DNA from: an uncultured Clostridia bacterium
Lineage (GTDB): Bacteria; Bacillota; Clostridia; Christensenellales; UBA1750
NCBI GenBank assembly: GCA_944383925.1
Contig: CALWRM010000055.1
Location: 1 to 40,941 of the forward strand
Direction: 5' to 3'
DNA: 40,941 bases
Numbering within the stretch: position 1 is the stretch's first letter; every line of letters begins with the position of its first letter. Below the pieces are notes generated by a model that did no database searches, was not told the DNA's origin, and worked only from the letters and a program-made list of their open reading frames with translations. The translations under genes and the position numbers were made by a program. Shown here one piece after another: positions 14,711-22,321 of the stretch.

Positions 14711-15010
14711 TTAGAAGTACAGGGCGCGCCAGAGGATGTTCTGGGCGATGTTGACCAGGTACTGCAGGAGCATGAGGGCGAAGAAGGCGAACAGGGGCGC
14801 CAGATCGATGGGCAGCCTTCCGTTGGTCAGCCGCATGGCCAGGGGACGGAAGGGTGCGATCATGGGCTCGGTAACGGTCTGCAACACCCTATAGAATTTG
14901 TTGAAGGGCGAGATGAACCAGCTCAAGAACGCCCGCAACACCAGGGCGAACTTGAGCAGATCCAGCAGGATGCCGATCAGATAAAAGGCAATGTTTAAAA
15001 TCGCATTCAC
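14711..15010 (-). CDS. YggT/YlmG family membrane protein
   Basis: This 99-residue protein has two hydrophobic segments (about 5-32 and 66-92) around a loop with TEPMIAPFRPL, the YggT signature. Homologues sit beside sepF across Gram-positive bacteria and cyanobacteria and affect membrane or nucleoid distribution in dividing cells; the biochemical role is unknown. It lies 35 nt after sepF and 10 nt before ylmH, in the standard order. Confidence 0.9.
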   Translation of the reverse strand: MNAILNIAFYLIGILLDLLKFALVLRAFLSWFISPFNKFYRVLQTVTEPMIAPFRPLAMRLTNGRLPIDLAPLFAFFALMLLQYLVNIAQNILWRALYF

Positions 15011-15045
15011 TTTATGCTGTACTATTCCTTATGAAGTATAGGTGA

Positions 15046-15624
15046 TTAACCGTTGAAGATGGTGCGGGCCTTGCCGTCGTCGGCATAGGTGCCGGCGATT
15101 TCCACCGTAGAGGGGGCCAGCAGGTAGGTTTGCTGGGCGGCCTTCTTGATGGTGGCGTTGATGGCATAGCAGGCGCCGATGAGGGTATCGATGATGCGCT
15201 GGGCCTCATCCAGATCCAGGTTCTCCAGGTTGATGAGCACGGAGTGGTTTTCCAACAGGTCGTCAATGACGTCGCGAGAGTCCTCGTAGGTGGCCAGCTG
15301 GTAGATCATCATGCGGTGCTTGGGCGCGCTGGCGCTGGAGGGGTGGGAGATGATCTTGGGCTCGTAGGAGCGGCGGTAGTCGCTGTCCTCCTGATAATCG
15401 TCCTGGTAGTCGTCGTAAGCGCGATCGTCGTACCTATCCTCATAGCGGTCGTAATCGGCCTGGGAATCGCGATCGTTGTCCCGGTTGTTGCGATAGCTAG
15501 AACGGCGCACAGCCACGGGCGCTTCCTCCTCATCATTGTCGTATTGCTGGATGCTCTCCTCCTCGGCTGGCTCGCTCTCCCATCCGATGGTGTTGAGAAC
15601 CTTGTTCATGAATTTACCGGCCAC
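15046..15624 (-). CDS. sepF: SepF, FtsZ membrane anchor and Z-ring organiser
   Basis: The 192-residue protein has the short N-terminal amphipathic membrane helix (MAGKFMNKVLNTIGWE). An Asp/Arg/Tyr-rich low-complexity linker follows (about 30-88, with many RYDDRAYDDY-like repeats). The C-terminal SepF core (about 90-190) carries MIYQLATYEDSRDVID and LLENHSVLINLENLD. SepF binds the FtsZ tail and bundles filaments. The chosen start is GTG 15624, at suitable distance from GGAAGGAGAG; the ATG five codons later would cut the membrane helix. The linker is longer and more acidic/aromatic than usual. Confidence 0.93.
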   Translation of the reverse strand: MAGKFMNKVLNTIGWESEPAEEESIQQYDNDEEEAPVAVRRSSYRNNRDNDRDSQADYDRYEDRYDDRAYDDYQDDYQEDSDYRRSYEPKIISHPSSASAPKHRMMIYQLATYEDSRDVIDDLLENHSVLINLENLDLDEAQRIIDTLIGACYAINATIKKAAQQTYLLAPSTVEIAGTYADDGKARTIFNG

Positions 15625-15719
15625 GGCAGTATACTCTCCTTCCTACGGGCAAGGGTCGGCAAGGCCGCTCCTTCCCCTTTAGAAACTTCAAACTGGGATG
15701 TGCAGGGTACATGCGGGGG

Positions 15720-16385
15720 TCAATTGCGCTTTCCAAAGAGGGCCGTTCCGATGCGCACCATGGTGGAACCCTCCTCCAAGGCGATGGCGGCGTCGCCGCT
15801 CATGCCCATGGACAGGGTGTCGATCCGCTCATCCACGCAGCGCAGCTCGTCAAAGGCGCGCCTGGCCTTGGAAAAGCACTCGCGCACCAAGCCCTGGTCT
15901 TCCGTCAGCGGGGCCATGCACATCAGGCCGCGCACCCGGATGAAGCGCATCGTCAGGCAGGCCTCGTAAAGTCTGGAAAGCTCGGACAGAGCCACGCCGC
16001 CCTTTTGCTCCTCCCCGACGGGGTTCACCTGCAAGAGCACGTCCACGCGCCTGTCCACGGCCTCGGCCGCGGCGTCCAACGCGCGGGCCAGGGCCACCTG
16101 ATCCACGGAATGGACCAGGCTGATTTTCCTTATTATATACTTAATTTTGTTTCTTTGCAACCTGCCTATGTGGTGATAGCGCAGTCTTGGATCAATTTTT
16201 TCACATTTCTCCATCCATTCCTGCACCCGGTTTTCGCCATAATCGTAGATGCCAAGATCTACCAAGCGGTTGATGGTCTCTGCCGGCTGGGTTTTGGTGG
16301 CTGCCAGCAGGGTATAGGGCCTGCCCTTGGCGGCCTCGTCCAGCCTTTGACGCAGCGCCGCTACGTTTTTTTCCAGCGTGTCCAT
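15720..16385 (-). CDS. YggS/PLPBP family pyridoxal-phosphate homeostasis protein
   Basis: The 221-residue protein is a single alanine-racemase-like barrel that binds PLP and buffers B6 vitamers, without known catalysis. PLP Lys31 is in LLAATKTQP. Later family motifs are GENRVQEW, HHIGRLQRNK, GLMCMAP and the phosphate-binding end SMGMSGD...GSTMVRIGTALFG. It takes the place of ylmE immediately upstream of sepF in the division cluster, as in most Bacillota. Confidence 0.93.
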   Translation of the reverse strand: MDTLEKNVAALRQRLDEAAKGRPYTLLAATKTQPAETINRLVDLGIYDYGENRVQEWMEKCEKIDPRLRYHHIGRLQRNKIKYIIRKISLVHSVDQVALARALDAAAEAVDRRVDVLLQVNPVGEEQKGGVALSELSRLYEACLTMRFIRVRGLMCMAPLTEDQGLVRECFSKARRAFDELRCVDERIDTLSMGMSGDAAIALEEGSTMVRIGTALFGKRN

Positions 16386-16422
16386 GACGTTTCCCCCCGT
16401 CTATACGGGCCGAGCGGCCCCT

Positions 16423-17790
16423 TTATTTGCGTATGCGCATATCCTTTTGCAGCGCGCCGTCCTCCACGGGCATCACCAAGGCATACTTGCTGTCATGGCC
16501 GATGACGCGCACGGGCACAAACTCCCCGGTCTCGTACAAATACACCCCCTGCTGCTCGCCGCTGACGCTCACGGCGCTCAGGGGCACGCGCATGCCTTCC
16601 ACCCGGCCGCCGATGACGGCGGTTAGCTTGCGGGCGTTGATGAGGGGGCCAATGTCCTCGTTCATCTCCAGCACCACCATCAGCTCCGTCTGGCTGCCGG
16701 ACATGGCGTTCACCGTCGCCTGGAAGGTCCTGTCCTCATAGCCCTCAAAATACAGGGCGCAGGTCTCGCCCACGCCGATGGTCCAGTTGGTGTCCGTGGT
16801 CAGGATGATCGCGTACCAATGGTCCGCATCAACGATGCGGTAGAGGTTTTGCTGGCTGCGCAGCTCCGCGGGCTGTTCGGGGTCCTCGTTGCGCAAAAGC
16901 TCCCGCACGTTCTGGGCCGAGAGCAGGTCCAGCACCTCGGTGGTCAGATAGGCCTCAAAGCCGTCGAAGGAATAGCTCACCCGGCCGTCCATGGGCGCCG
17001 TGTAGGCGCTGCGCCAGCCCTGGATGCGGCTGAGCAGCTGGCTGCGGGTGGCGTAGAGCTGGGTGAGGGTGGTGTCGGCCTGGGCGGTGGCGGTCTGCTC
17101 CAGGTAGGCCTGCTTGCTCTCCATCAGGCTCTTGAGCTCTTGGTACAGCTGCAGCAGGTCGCCCTCCCCCGCCAGGGCCTGGCGGATCTGCTGGGTCTTT
17201 TGCTCGATCTGGTCCTGGTACCGCTCCAGCTCCTGGTCCACGATGCTCTCCAGGGCCGCGTACAGCGTGTTCTGCTGCTGTTGCTCGATGCGGGCGTTCA
17301 CCTGGGAAAGCTCGGTCTGGATGTCCTTGGTATAGCCGGAGGAATAAAAGTCCAGCACGGCGTCGCCGGCCTGCACATCCTGCAGGTCCGCGGCCACATA
17401 CTGCACGGTGCCATAGCCCTCGGAACGCACCACCATCTCGTCGCGCAGCAACAGGGCCGACACCTTGTTGGTGGATTCGATCATGCCGTAATCCACCACA
17501 TAGTAGCCGGCAAACACCGCGCGCGCCAGCGAGGCGATTCCAAAGCCGATCAGGCCAAGCACCAGCAGGAAGGCCGCGACGAAAAAGTAGAAGCGCTTCT
17601 TAACGCGCACCCGTCTCTTTCTGGGCCTTTTCCCCCCGTTTGGGCGCGAGGAACCAGGGCCCCGGGGCGGCCTGGGGCCCGAGGGCCCCGAGGGGCCGCG
17701 ACCGAAGGGCCCTTGCGGACCCTCCGCGCGGCGCTGCCGGTCCCTTTCCCGGGCCTGCTCGCGCACGCTGGTCTTACGGTAATACTGCAT
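16423..17790 (-). CDS. HlyD-like membrane-anchored adaptor protein
   Basis: The 455-residue protein has a cytosolic N-terminal tail of 65 residues rich in Gly, Pro and Arg (low complexity), then one transmembrane helix (about 67-90). The rest is extracytoplasmic: a first lipoyl/barrel half (about 97-150), a long Gln/Glu-rich coiled-coil hairpin (about 155-270), a second barrel half (DGRVSYSFDGFE) and a C-terminal beta domain with RVPLSAVSVSG and KYALV. This is the HlyD/membrane-fusion plan. No ABC transporter or outer-membrane partner is nearby, and this position between the sigma factor and yggS is occupied by HlyD-like genes in other Clostridia. A role in envelope assembly is inferred. Confidence 0.8.
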   Translation of the reverse strand: MQYYRKTSVREQARERDRQRRAEGPQGPFGRGPSGPSGPRPPRGPGSSRPNGGKRPRKRRVRVKKRFYFFVAAFLLVLGLIGFGIASLARAVFAGYYVVDYGMIESTNKVSALLLRDEMVVRSEGYGTVQYVAADLQDVQAGDAVLDFYSSGYTKDIQTELSQVNARIEQQQQNTLYAALESIVDQELERYQDQIEQKTQQIRQALAGEGDLLQLYQELKSLMESKQAYLEQTATAQADTTLTQLYATRSQLLSRIQGWRSAYTAPMDGRVSYSFDGFEAYLTTEVLDLLSAQNVRELLRNEDPEQPAELRSQQNLYRIVDADHWYAIILTTDTNWTIGVGETCALYFEGYEDRTFQATVNAMSGSQTELMVVLEMNEDIGPLINARKLTAVIGGRVEGMRVPLSAVSVSGEQQGVYLYETGEFVPVRVIGHDSKYALVMPVEDGALQKDMRIRK

Positions 17791-17835
17791 CGGTCGGTTT
17801 ATCCTCTATCTAGGCGGAGGGCAAGCCGCTCTGGC

Positions 17836-18561
17836 CTACATGGCCATGCGGAAGCGCTCCAGCAATTTTCGTTCAAGGCGGGAGACATACATCTGAGAAA
17901 CGCCCATTTCCTCGGCAATTTGCCTTTGGCTCTTGTGGGCGGCGTAGCGCTGTTCCAGGATCTGCCGCTCGGTGGGGCTGAGGGGCTCCATCACTTTTTT
18001 GAGCATGTCCCGCAGGGCGATGCGCTCGTAGGCATCCTCCTCCTTGCCGAGGAAGTCGGACAGCTCCGCATCCTCGCCGGGCTTGAGCTTTTCGTCCAGG
18101 GACCCCACCTGGGCGGCGGCGGAGGCTTCCATGGCTTCCAACACGTCCGCCTGGGACACGCGCATGCGCTCGGCCAGCTCTTCCACGGTGGGCTGGCGCT
18201 GATTTTGTTGCAACAGCGCCTCCCTGGCCAGGGCGAGCCTGCGCACGTTTTCGCCAAGGCGCCTTGGCATGCGCAGGACCTTGGCGCTGTCGCGGAAATA
18301 GTTCTTCACAACGCCCATCAACGTGGGCGCCGCAAAGCTGGCAAACTTGATGCCCTTGGAGCAATCATATCTTTCCAGCGCGCCAATGAGGGCCATGGAG
18401 GCGATCTGGTAAAGATCGTCGTACTCCACGCCCTTGCCCGCATACTTCTTGGCCACGATCTGGGCCAGGTACAGGAATTCCTGCACCAATTCGTTGCGGA
18501 GCTCGACGCTGCGCGTCTTGCAATACGCCTCCAGAGCGGCGCTGCGCTGCTGATCCGTCAT
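17836..18561 (-). CDS. Sigma-70 family factor of the SigB/SigF group
   Basis: The 241-residue protein has sigma region 2 (about 20-90, with YDDLYQIASMALIGALERYD and FASFAAPTLMG), a short region 3 (about 95-150, PRRLGENVRR, QPTVEELAERM) and region 4 (about 190-240, LSPTERQILEQRY, SQRQIAEEMGVSQMYVSRLERK). It lacks region 1.1. The pattern is that of stress/sporulation sigma factors. The start at 18561 has GGAGG 10 nt upstream, and the RsbW-like gene ends 5 nt before it, a typical anti-sigma/sigma arrangement. Heading the ylm cluster, it occupies the place of sigE/sigG in Bacillus. The regulon is unknown. Confidence 0.88.
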   Translation of the reverse strand: MTDQQRSAALEAYCKTRSVELRNELVQEFLYLAQIVAKKYAGKGVEYDDLYQIASMALIGALERYDCSKGIKFASFAAPTLMGVVKNYFRDSAKVLRMPRRLGENVRRLALAREALLQQNQRQPTVEELAERMRVSQADVLEAMEASAAAQVGSLDEKLKPGEDAELSDFLGKEEDAYERIALRDMLKKVMEPLSPTERQILEQRYAAHKSQRQIAEEMGVSQMYVSRLERKLLERFRMAM

Positions 18562-18566
18562 GCGGT

Positions 18567-18968
18567 TTAGCCTCCAAACGCGCGCTGATCCGCGCCGCAC
18601 CATAGGCGGATGGTCTCCAGGCCCTGGCCGCCGGCCAGCACCTCCACGCCCGGCACCATGGCCTCCAACACGCAGCGGCAAAGCCGCGCGTCCGGCTGCC
18701 GCTCCGCCGTTTCCCGTCTCTGGCCAAGGCAGCGGATCTCCGCCGCAAAGTCCCCCTCCGGGCAGAAGCACAGCTCCAGGGCTTGGGGCCGCATTCTCTG
18801 GTGCAGCAGGGCGTAGCAGGCCTCGTACACGGCGGTCTTCAGGTCCTCCACCGTCTCCACGTCCAAGCCGCGGCCGGCCAACACGCCGGACGCGGTCATG
18901 CGCACCGCCAGCAGGCTTCTTTCCGCCGCGGGAACGCGCAACACGATCCGCTCCATCTCTTCTTGCAT
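18567..18968 (-). CDS. Degenerate RsbW/SpoIIAB-like anti-sigma protein
   Basis: The protein has 133 residues. Its size, its position directly upstream of a SigB/SigF-type gene and segments such as DLKTAVYEACYALLHQ and LCRCVLEAMVPGVEVL...GLETIRLW resemble the GHKL kinases RsbW and SpoIIAB. In the N-box Glu49 is present, but the Mg-binding Asn is replaced by Tyr52 (YEACY). The D-x-G-x-G G1 box is not visible; IRCLGQRR stands in its place. Serine-kinase activity is therefore doubtful, while sigma binding may remain. The start is ATG 18968 with GGTGAG about 7 nt upstream; the stronger AAGGAG is further away. No anti-anti-sigma gene is in the window. Confidence in the family is moderate. Confidence 0.6.
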   Translation of the reverse strand: MQEEMERIVLRVPAAERSLLAVRMTASGVLAGRGLDVETVEDLKTAVYEACYALLHQRMRPQALELCFCPEGDFAAEIRCLGQRRETAERQPDARLCRCVLEAMVPGVEVLAGGQGLETIRLWCGADQRAFGG

Positions 18969-19019
18969 CAAGCTCTCACCAGCTCCTTCGTCGCCGTGGT
19001 ATACCGTCCCTAATATGAA

Positions 19020-19072
19020 AGTATACCACAACACCCCCGCCGCTTGGAAGAGCGGGTTGTTCAAACGAACAA
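19020..19072 (-). promoter_or_regulatory. -10 element and palindrome upstream of the sigma operon
   Basis: On the minus strand, TATACT (19020-19025) lies about 50 nt before the RsbW-like start. No good -35 is found at 17 nt. Further upstream is a perfect palindrome TTGTTC-N4-GAACAA (19057-19072), suitable for a regulator that substitutes for the missing -35. The order GTTC-N4-GAAC is not the Gram-positive LexA box. Confidence 0.4.
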
Positions 19073-19091
19073 AACCGTAAGCCGCCCCCCT

Positions 19092-19754
19092 TCAGCGGAC
19101 CAGATGGAAGGGGTCCAGCAGGGCCCGCACCGCCCGCCGGTCCACGGCGAGCGCGCCGCACGCCCGATCGGTCAGGGCTTCCAAGGCCTGCCCGGGCTGC
19201 GGGAGCTCCCCTTGGCCAAAGCGCCTCTCCACGCACTCGTAGCAGGCGACCTGCCAGCCATATTCCTGGCCCAGGGCGTTTCTTTTGCGGGTTTGGCCGC
19301 AGATCGACACCAGCAGGCGCATTTGCAGCTGCACCATGGCCGCGTCGAAGCGGCCGGAGCGCTTGCCCGTCAACCCGGCCAGGCTCTTGAGCTGATGGGC
19401 CGGCTGGCCGCCCTCCTGCTCCAGGAGCTCGTACAGCGCCATGCTCTCCCGGCCGAGCAGCCCGTCCTCGTACAGCTCCCGGGCGGTCAGCCCGCCCCGG
19501 CGCAGGGCGATGAAGGCCGGCAGGCAGTCCGCGGCGATATAGCCCGACAGGGAATGAAAGAACTTGCCGTAGGCGATGTTTCCCTCCTGGGCGATCTCCA
19601 TGCGCCAGCGCCAGGGATCGCTTGCCTGGTCCGTGTGCCAGGGGTTGGGGCAGAGCTTCTCCAGGGAGAAGGGCGCCCGCTCCCCCGAGGAGGGCAAAAA
19701 GCCCGCCCGGTTCACAAAGGCTTCCAGGTCCTGTTTGGTCAAAATAACTTCCAT
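19092..19754 (-). CDS. AlkZ-related protein
   Basis: The 220-residue protein opens MEVILTKQDLEAFVNRAGFLP and continues with PNPWHTD, DPWRWRMEIA and GNIAYGKFFHSLSGYIA. This set resembles a Clostridial family usually described as related to the DNA glycosylase AlkZ/YcaQ. The winged-helix-like fold is kept but full-length AlkZ (about 400 residues) is not. The QxQ/QxD catalytic motif of AlkZ is not evident, so glycosylase activity cannot be claimed. The start at ATG 19754, with GGAGGAGG upstream, overlaps the end of the RluA-family gene by 16 nt, so the two are coupled. Family recognition is from memory of these signature segments. Confidence 0.55.
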   Translation of the reverse strand: MEVILTKQDLEAFVNRAGFLPSSGERAPFSLEKLCPNPWHTDQASDPWRWRMEIAQEGNIAYGKFFHSLSGYIAADCLPAFIALRRGGLTARELYEDGLLGRESMALYELLEQEGGQPAHQLKSLAGLTGKRSGRFDAAMVQLQMRLLVSICGQTRKRNALGQEYGWQVACYECVERRFGQGELPQPGQALEALTDRACGALAVDRRAVRALLDPFHLVR

Positions 19755-20665
19755 AGCGCATCCTCCTCCAAGGGGCTGCAAAGCCCGAACTCCTCCATTT
19801 TTCCGGCCATGTCCTCCGGCGGCGGGCTGAACAGACGCAGCTCCTGGCCCGTCTCCGGGGACAGGCAGCGCAGCCCGCAGGCGTGCAGCAGGCAGCGGGG
19901 CGGCTCCTCCCGCCCGTAGAGGAAGTCCCCCACCAGGGGGTGGCCCAGGTGGGCGGCATGCGCGCGGATCTGGTGGGTGCGGCCCGTCAGCAGCCGGAAG
20001 GCCACCAGGCTGGCCTCGCAACCCCGGCAGAGCTGGGCGTATAGGCTGACGGCCGGCTTGCCGTCCTCGCGCACGCAGCGGGCGAGGGCGCTGCCCTCCT
20101 TCCGGCCGATGGGCAGATCGATCCGGCCCCGCTCCTGGGGCATGGCCCCGCGCACCACGGCCAAATAGAGCCTTTGGAACTCCCCCCGCCGCATCTGCCC
20201 AGCCAGCTGGTGGTGGGCGTGGGCGTCCTTGGCGATGGCCAGCAGCCCGGAGGTATGGCGGTCCAGCCGGTTCACCGGGCGAAACAGGCGGCTTTCGCCC
20301 CGCCGCCCGTACAACCCCTCCACCAGGTTGGCCAGGGAATCGCGCTCGTGGCCGGGGCCCGGATGCACGGGCACCAGGGGCGGCTTGTCCACCACCAGCA
20401 GGGCCTCGTCCTCATAGGCGATGCGCACCCGTCCCTCGGCCGGCTCCACGGCGCTTGGCCGCTGCTCGCCCACCCACACCTGCAACAGGTCGCCCGGCTG
20501 CACCCGCTCGTTGGCCAGGGCGGGCTGGCCGTTTCGCAGGATCCCGCGCTCCCGGCGCTTGGCCGCCTTAAGGCGGGTGGTGGATAGGCCCGCCTGGCGC
20601 AGCACGTACTTCAGCTCCATGCCCGCCTGCGCCTGCGCCACCTTGCAGCAAAAGCTCTCCGCCAC
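19739..20665 (-). CDS. RluA-family pseudouridine synthase
   Basis: The 308-residue protein has a degenerate N-terminal S4-like region (about 15-75), then the RluA catalytic core. VVDKPPLVPVHPG begins the core, VNRLDRHTSGLLA carries the catalytic Asp, and GRTHQIRAHAAHLGHPLVGD follows. It modifies uridine in rRNA or tRNA; the exact site is not predictable. The start is placed at GTG 20665, about 7 nt after GGGGGAGG; a GTG 42 nt further upstream has no comparable site. This is the second paralogue in the window, diverged from that at 11930-12841. It shares a transcript with the AlkZ-related gene. Confidence 0.87.
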   Translation of the reverse strand: MAESFCCKVAQAQAGMELKYVLRQAGLSTTRLKAAKRRERGILRNGQPALANERVQPGDLLQVWVGEQRPSAVEPAEGRVRIAYEDEALLVVDKPPLVPVHPGPGHERDSLANLVEGLYGRRGESRLFRPVNRLDRHTSGLLAIAKDAHAHHQLAGQMRRGEFQRLYLAVVRGAMPQERGRIDLPIGRKEGSALARCVREDGKPAVSLYAQLCRGCEASLVAFRLLTGRTHQIRAHAAHLGHPLVGDFLYGREEPPRCLLHACGLRCLSPETGQELRLFSPPPEDMAGKMEEFGLCSPLEEDALWKLF

Positions 20666-20765
20666 GGCCCGCCTCCCCCTTTCCTTCCTCTTTATTCTGG
20701 CACACACCCCGCCCGCCGCGCAAGGACTTTTCTGTCAAAATGCGCCCCTTCTCCCCATGGGATGC

Positions 20766-20795
20766 TTGACAGAGCCCGCGCGGCGGGTGGATAAT
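20766..20795 (+). promoter_or_regulatory. Promoter of the Mrp operon
   Basis: TTGACA (20766-20771), an 18-nt spacer and GATAAT (20790-20795) give a leader of about 60 nt before the ATG at 20862. Confidence 0.7.
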
Positions 20796-20861
20796 GTATG
20801 GTAAGCGTTTGCCAGCGGCAAACTATCCGCAACTAGTGCGTTAAGGAGATGCAGCAAAACC

Positions 20862-21692
20862 ATGAGCGAAAATTGCAACCACGATTGCAGCAACTGTTCG
20901 CAGAACTGCGAATCCAGGGACATGCATGAGGCCCCCCACGCCCAGAGCCAGATCAAAAAGGTGATCGGCGTCGTCAGCGGCAAGGGCGGCGTGGGCAAGT
21001 CCCTGGTCACCGGCTTGCTGGCCGTCACCTTGCAGCGCCGCGGCCTGCAAACGGGCATCCTGGACGCGGACATCACGGGTCCCTCGGTTCCCAAGATGTT
21101 CGGCCTCAAGCAAAAGGCCGGCGCCGACGATACGGGCATCTATCCGGTCAAAACCAAGACCGGCATCGACGTGATGAGCCTGAACCTGCTCCTGGAAAAC
21201 GACACCGATCCCGTCGCCTGGCGCGGCCCCATCATCGGCGGCACCGTCAAGCAGTTCTGGACCGACGTCATCTGGGCCGGCGAGGACGTGCTCTTCCTGG
21301 ATATGCCTCCGGGAACCGGCGACGTGGCCCTGACGGTGTTCCAAACCGTGGCCCTGGACGGCATCATCATCGTCACCTCTCCCCAGGAGCTGGTTTCCAT
21401 GATCGTGGAAAAGGCCCTCAAGCTGGCCCAGCTCATGAACGTGCCCGTGCTGGGCCTTGTGGAGAACTTCTCCTACGCCCTCTGCCCGGATTGCGGCAAG
21501 CACATCGCCGTCTTCGGCGAGAGCCGCCTGGAGTCCGTGGCCGAGAGGTACGGCCTGCCCATCCTGGGCCGCCTGCCCATCGATCCAAAGCTCGCCGCCG
21601 CCTGCGACGCGGGCACCCTGGAGCTGTTCGAGGGCGATTGGCTGGAATACGCGGCCGACGCCATCGAGGCCATCGAGGCCGTCGAAAAATAA
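20862..21692 (+). CDS. Mrp/NBP35-type P-loop ATPase, Fe-S cluster carrier
   Basis: The 276-residue protein has a Cys-rich N-terminus (Cys5, Cys9, Cys12, Cys16). A deviant Walker A GKGGVGKS follows, then DADITGPSVP and FLDMPPGTGD, all typical of Mrp/ApbC. Near the C-terminus CPDCGK provides the CxxC that holds a bridging [4Fe-4S] cluster in the dimer. These proteins assemble or carry Fe-S clusters to apoproteins, which suits an anaerobe with a ferredoxin oxidoreductase nearby. The spacing of N-terminal Cys (3-2-3) differs from the eukaryotic NBP35 pattern. AAGGAG lies about 13 nt before the ATG. Confidence 0.92.
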   Translation: MSENCNHDCSNCSQNCESRDMHEAPHAQSQIKKVIGVVSGKGGVGKSLVTGLLAVTLQRRGLQTGILDADITGPSVPKMFGLKQKAGADDTGIYPVKTKTGIDVMSLNLLLENDTDPVAWRGPIIGGTVKQFWTDVIWAGEDVLFLDMPPGTGDVALTVFQTVALDGIIIVTSPQELVSMIVEKALKLAQLMNVPVLGLVENFSYALCPDCGKHIAVFGESRLESVAERYGLPILGRLPIDPKLAAACDAGTLELFEGDWLEYAADAIEAIEAVEK

Positions 21693-21716
21693 GCAAGAGC
21701 GAGGAGGGCTACGCCC

Positions 21717-22169
21717 ATGGATCGATCCCAACAGGCCAAGGCCAATTTCCTGGAGGGCTATAACTGCGCCCAGTCCGTGGCGCTGGCCTTCTGCGAGGAC
21801 TTCGGCTTCACGAAGGAGCAGATGGCCCGCCTGGTCTCCGGCTACGGCGGCGGCGTCGGCCGCATGCGCGAGCTTTGCGGCGCGCTGCTGGGCGCCGTGC
21901 TGGTCTGCAACCTGCACAACGGCTATACCTCCCCCAAGGATCTGGACGGCAAGGCCGCCCATTACGACCGCATCCAGAAGCTGTGCGGCGCCTTCCGCGA
22001 GGAGATGGGCACCTGCCTGTGCCGCGAGCTGCTGGGCAGGCCCGCAGACGGCAACCCCGTGCCGGACAAGCGCGACAAGGCCTATTACGAGACCAGGCCC
22101 TGCCCCCGCGCCGTGGAGACGGCCGCCCGCTTGGCCCAGGCCTATCTGAACGAGCACCCGGCCACCTGA
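21717..22169 (+). CDS. C_GCAxxG_C_C family redox-type protein
   Basis: The 150-residue soluble protein has the spaced Cys pattern of the C_GCAxxG_C_C family: GYNCAQSVALAF, then ELCGALLGAVLV for the central Gly-Cys-Ala-x-x-Gly-like motif, and later KLCGAF, TCLCREL and RPCPRAVE. The cysteines are probably redox-active or metal-binding; no reaction has been established for the family that I know of. It lies 24 nt after the Mrp gene and is followed by a terminator, so the two form an operon, which suggests a link to Fe-S or thiol metabolism. Confidence 0.82.
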   Translation: MDRSQQAKANFLEGYNCAQSVALAFCEDFGFTKEQMARLVSGYGGGVGRMRELCGALLGAVLVCNLHNGYTSPKDLDGKAAHYDRIQKLCGAFREEMGTCLCRELLGRPADGNPVPDKRDKAYYETRPCPRAVETAARLAQAYLNEHPAT

Positions 22170-22186
22170 TGTTCCCTCCGACACAT

Positions 22187-22228
22187 GGCCCCTTCGCCCG
22201 CTGCGCGCAGGCGAAGGGGCCTCTTTAT
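22187..22228 (+). terminator. Intrinsic terminator of the Mrp operon
   Basis: There are 12-bp arms (22187-22198 and 22210-22221) around a GC-rich loop, followed by a T-rich TCTTTATTT. Confidence 0.8.
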
Positions 22229-22233
22229 TTCGC

Positions 22234-22271
22234 GCATATGCTTGCATATGCAATTATTTTTCTGCTATACT
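22234..22271 (+). promoter_or_regulatory. Promoter with tandem GCATATGC palindromes
   Basis: A -10 TATACT lies at 22266-22271. The palindrome GCATATGC occurs at 22234-22241 and 22244-22251, separated by TT. The second copy covers the expected -35 (TTGCAT, 22242-22247, spacer 18). Two dyads at a -35 suggest an operator for the downstream metallo-hydrolase gene. Confidence 0.5.
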
Positions 22272-22321
22272 GCAGGTAACGGGCGCGTTTCGCGCCGCTT
22301 TGAGGAAAGGAAGCGGTTACA

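Noticed and set aside
19057-19072. LexA (SOS) box
   Set aside because: The Gram-positive box is GAAC-N4-GTTC. Here the half-sites are in the opposite order.
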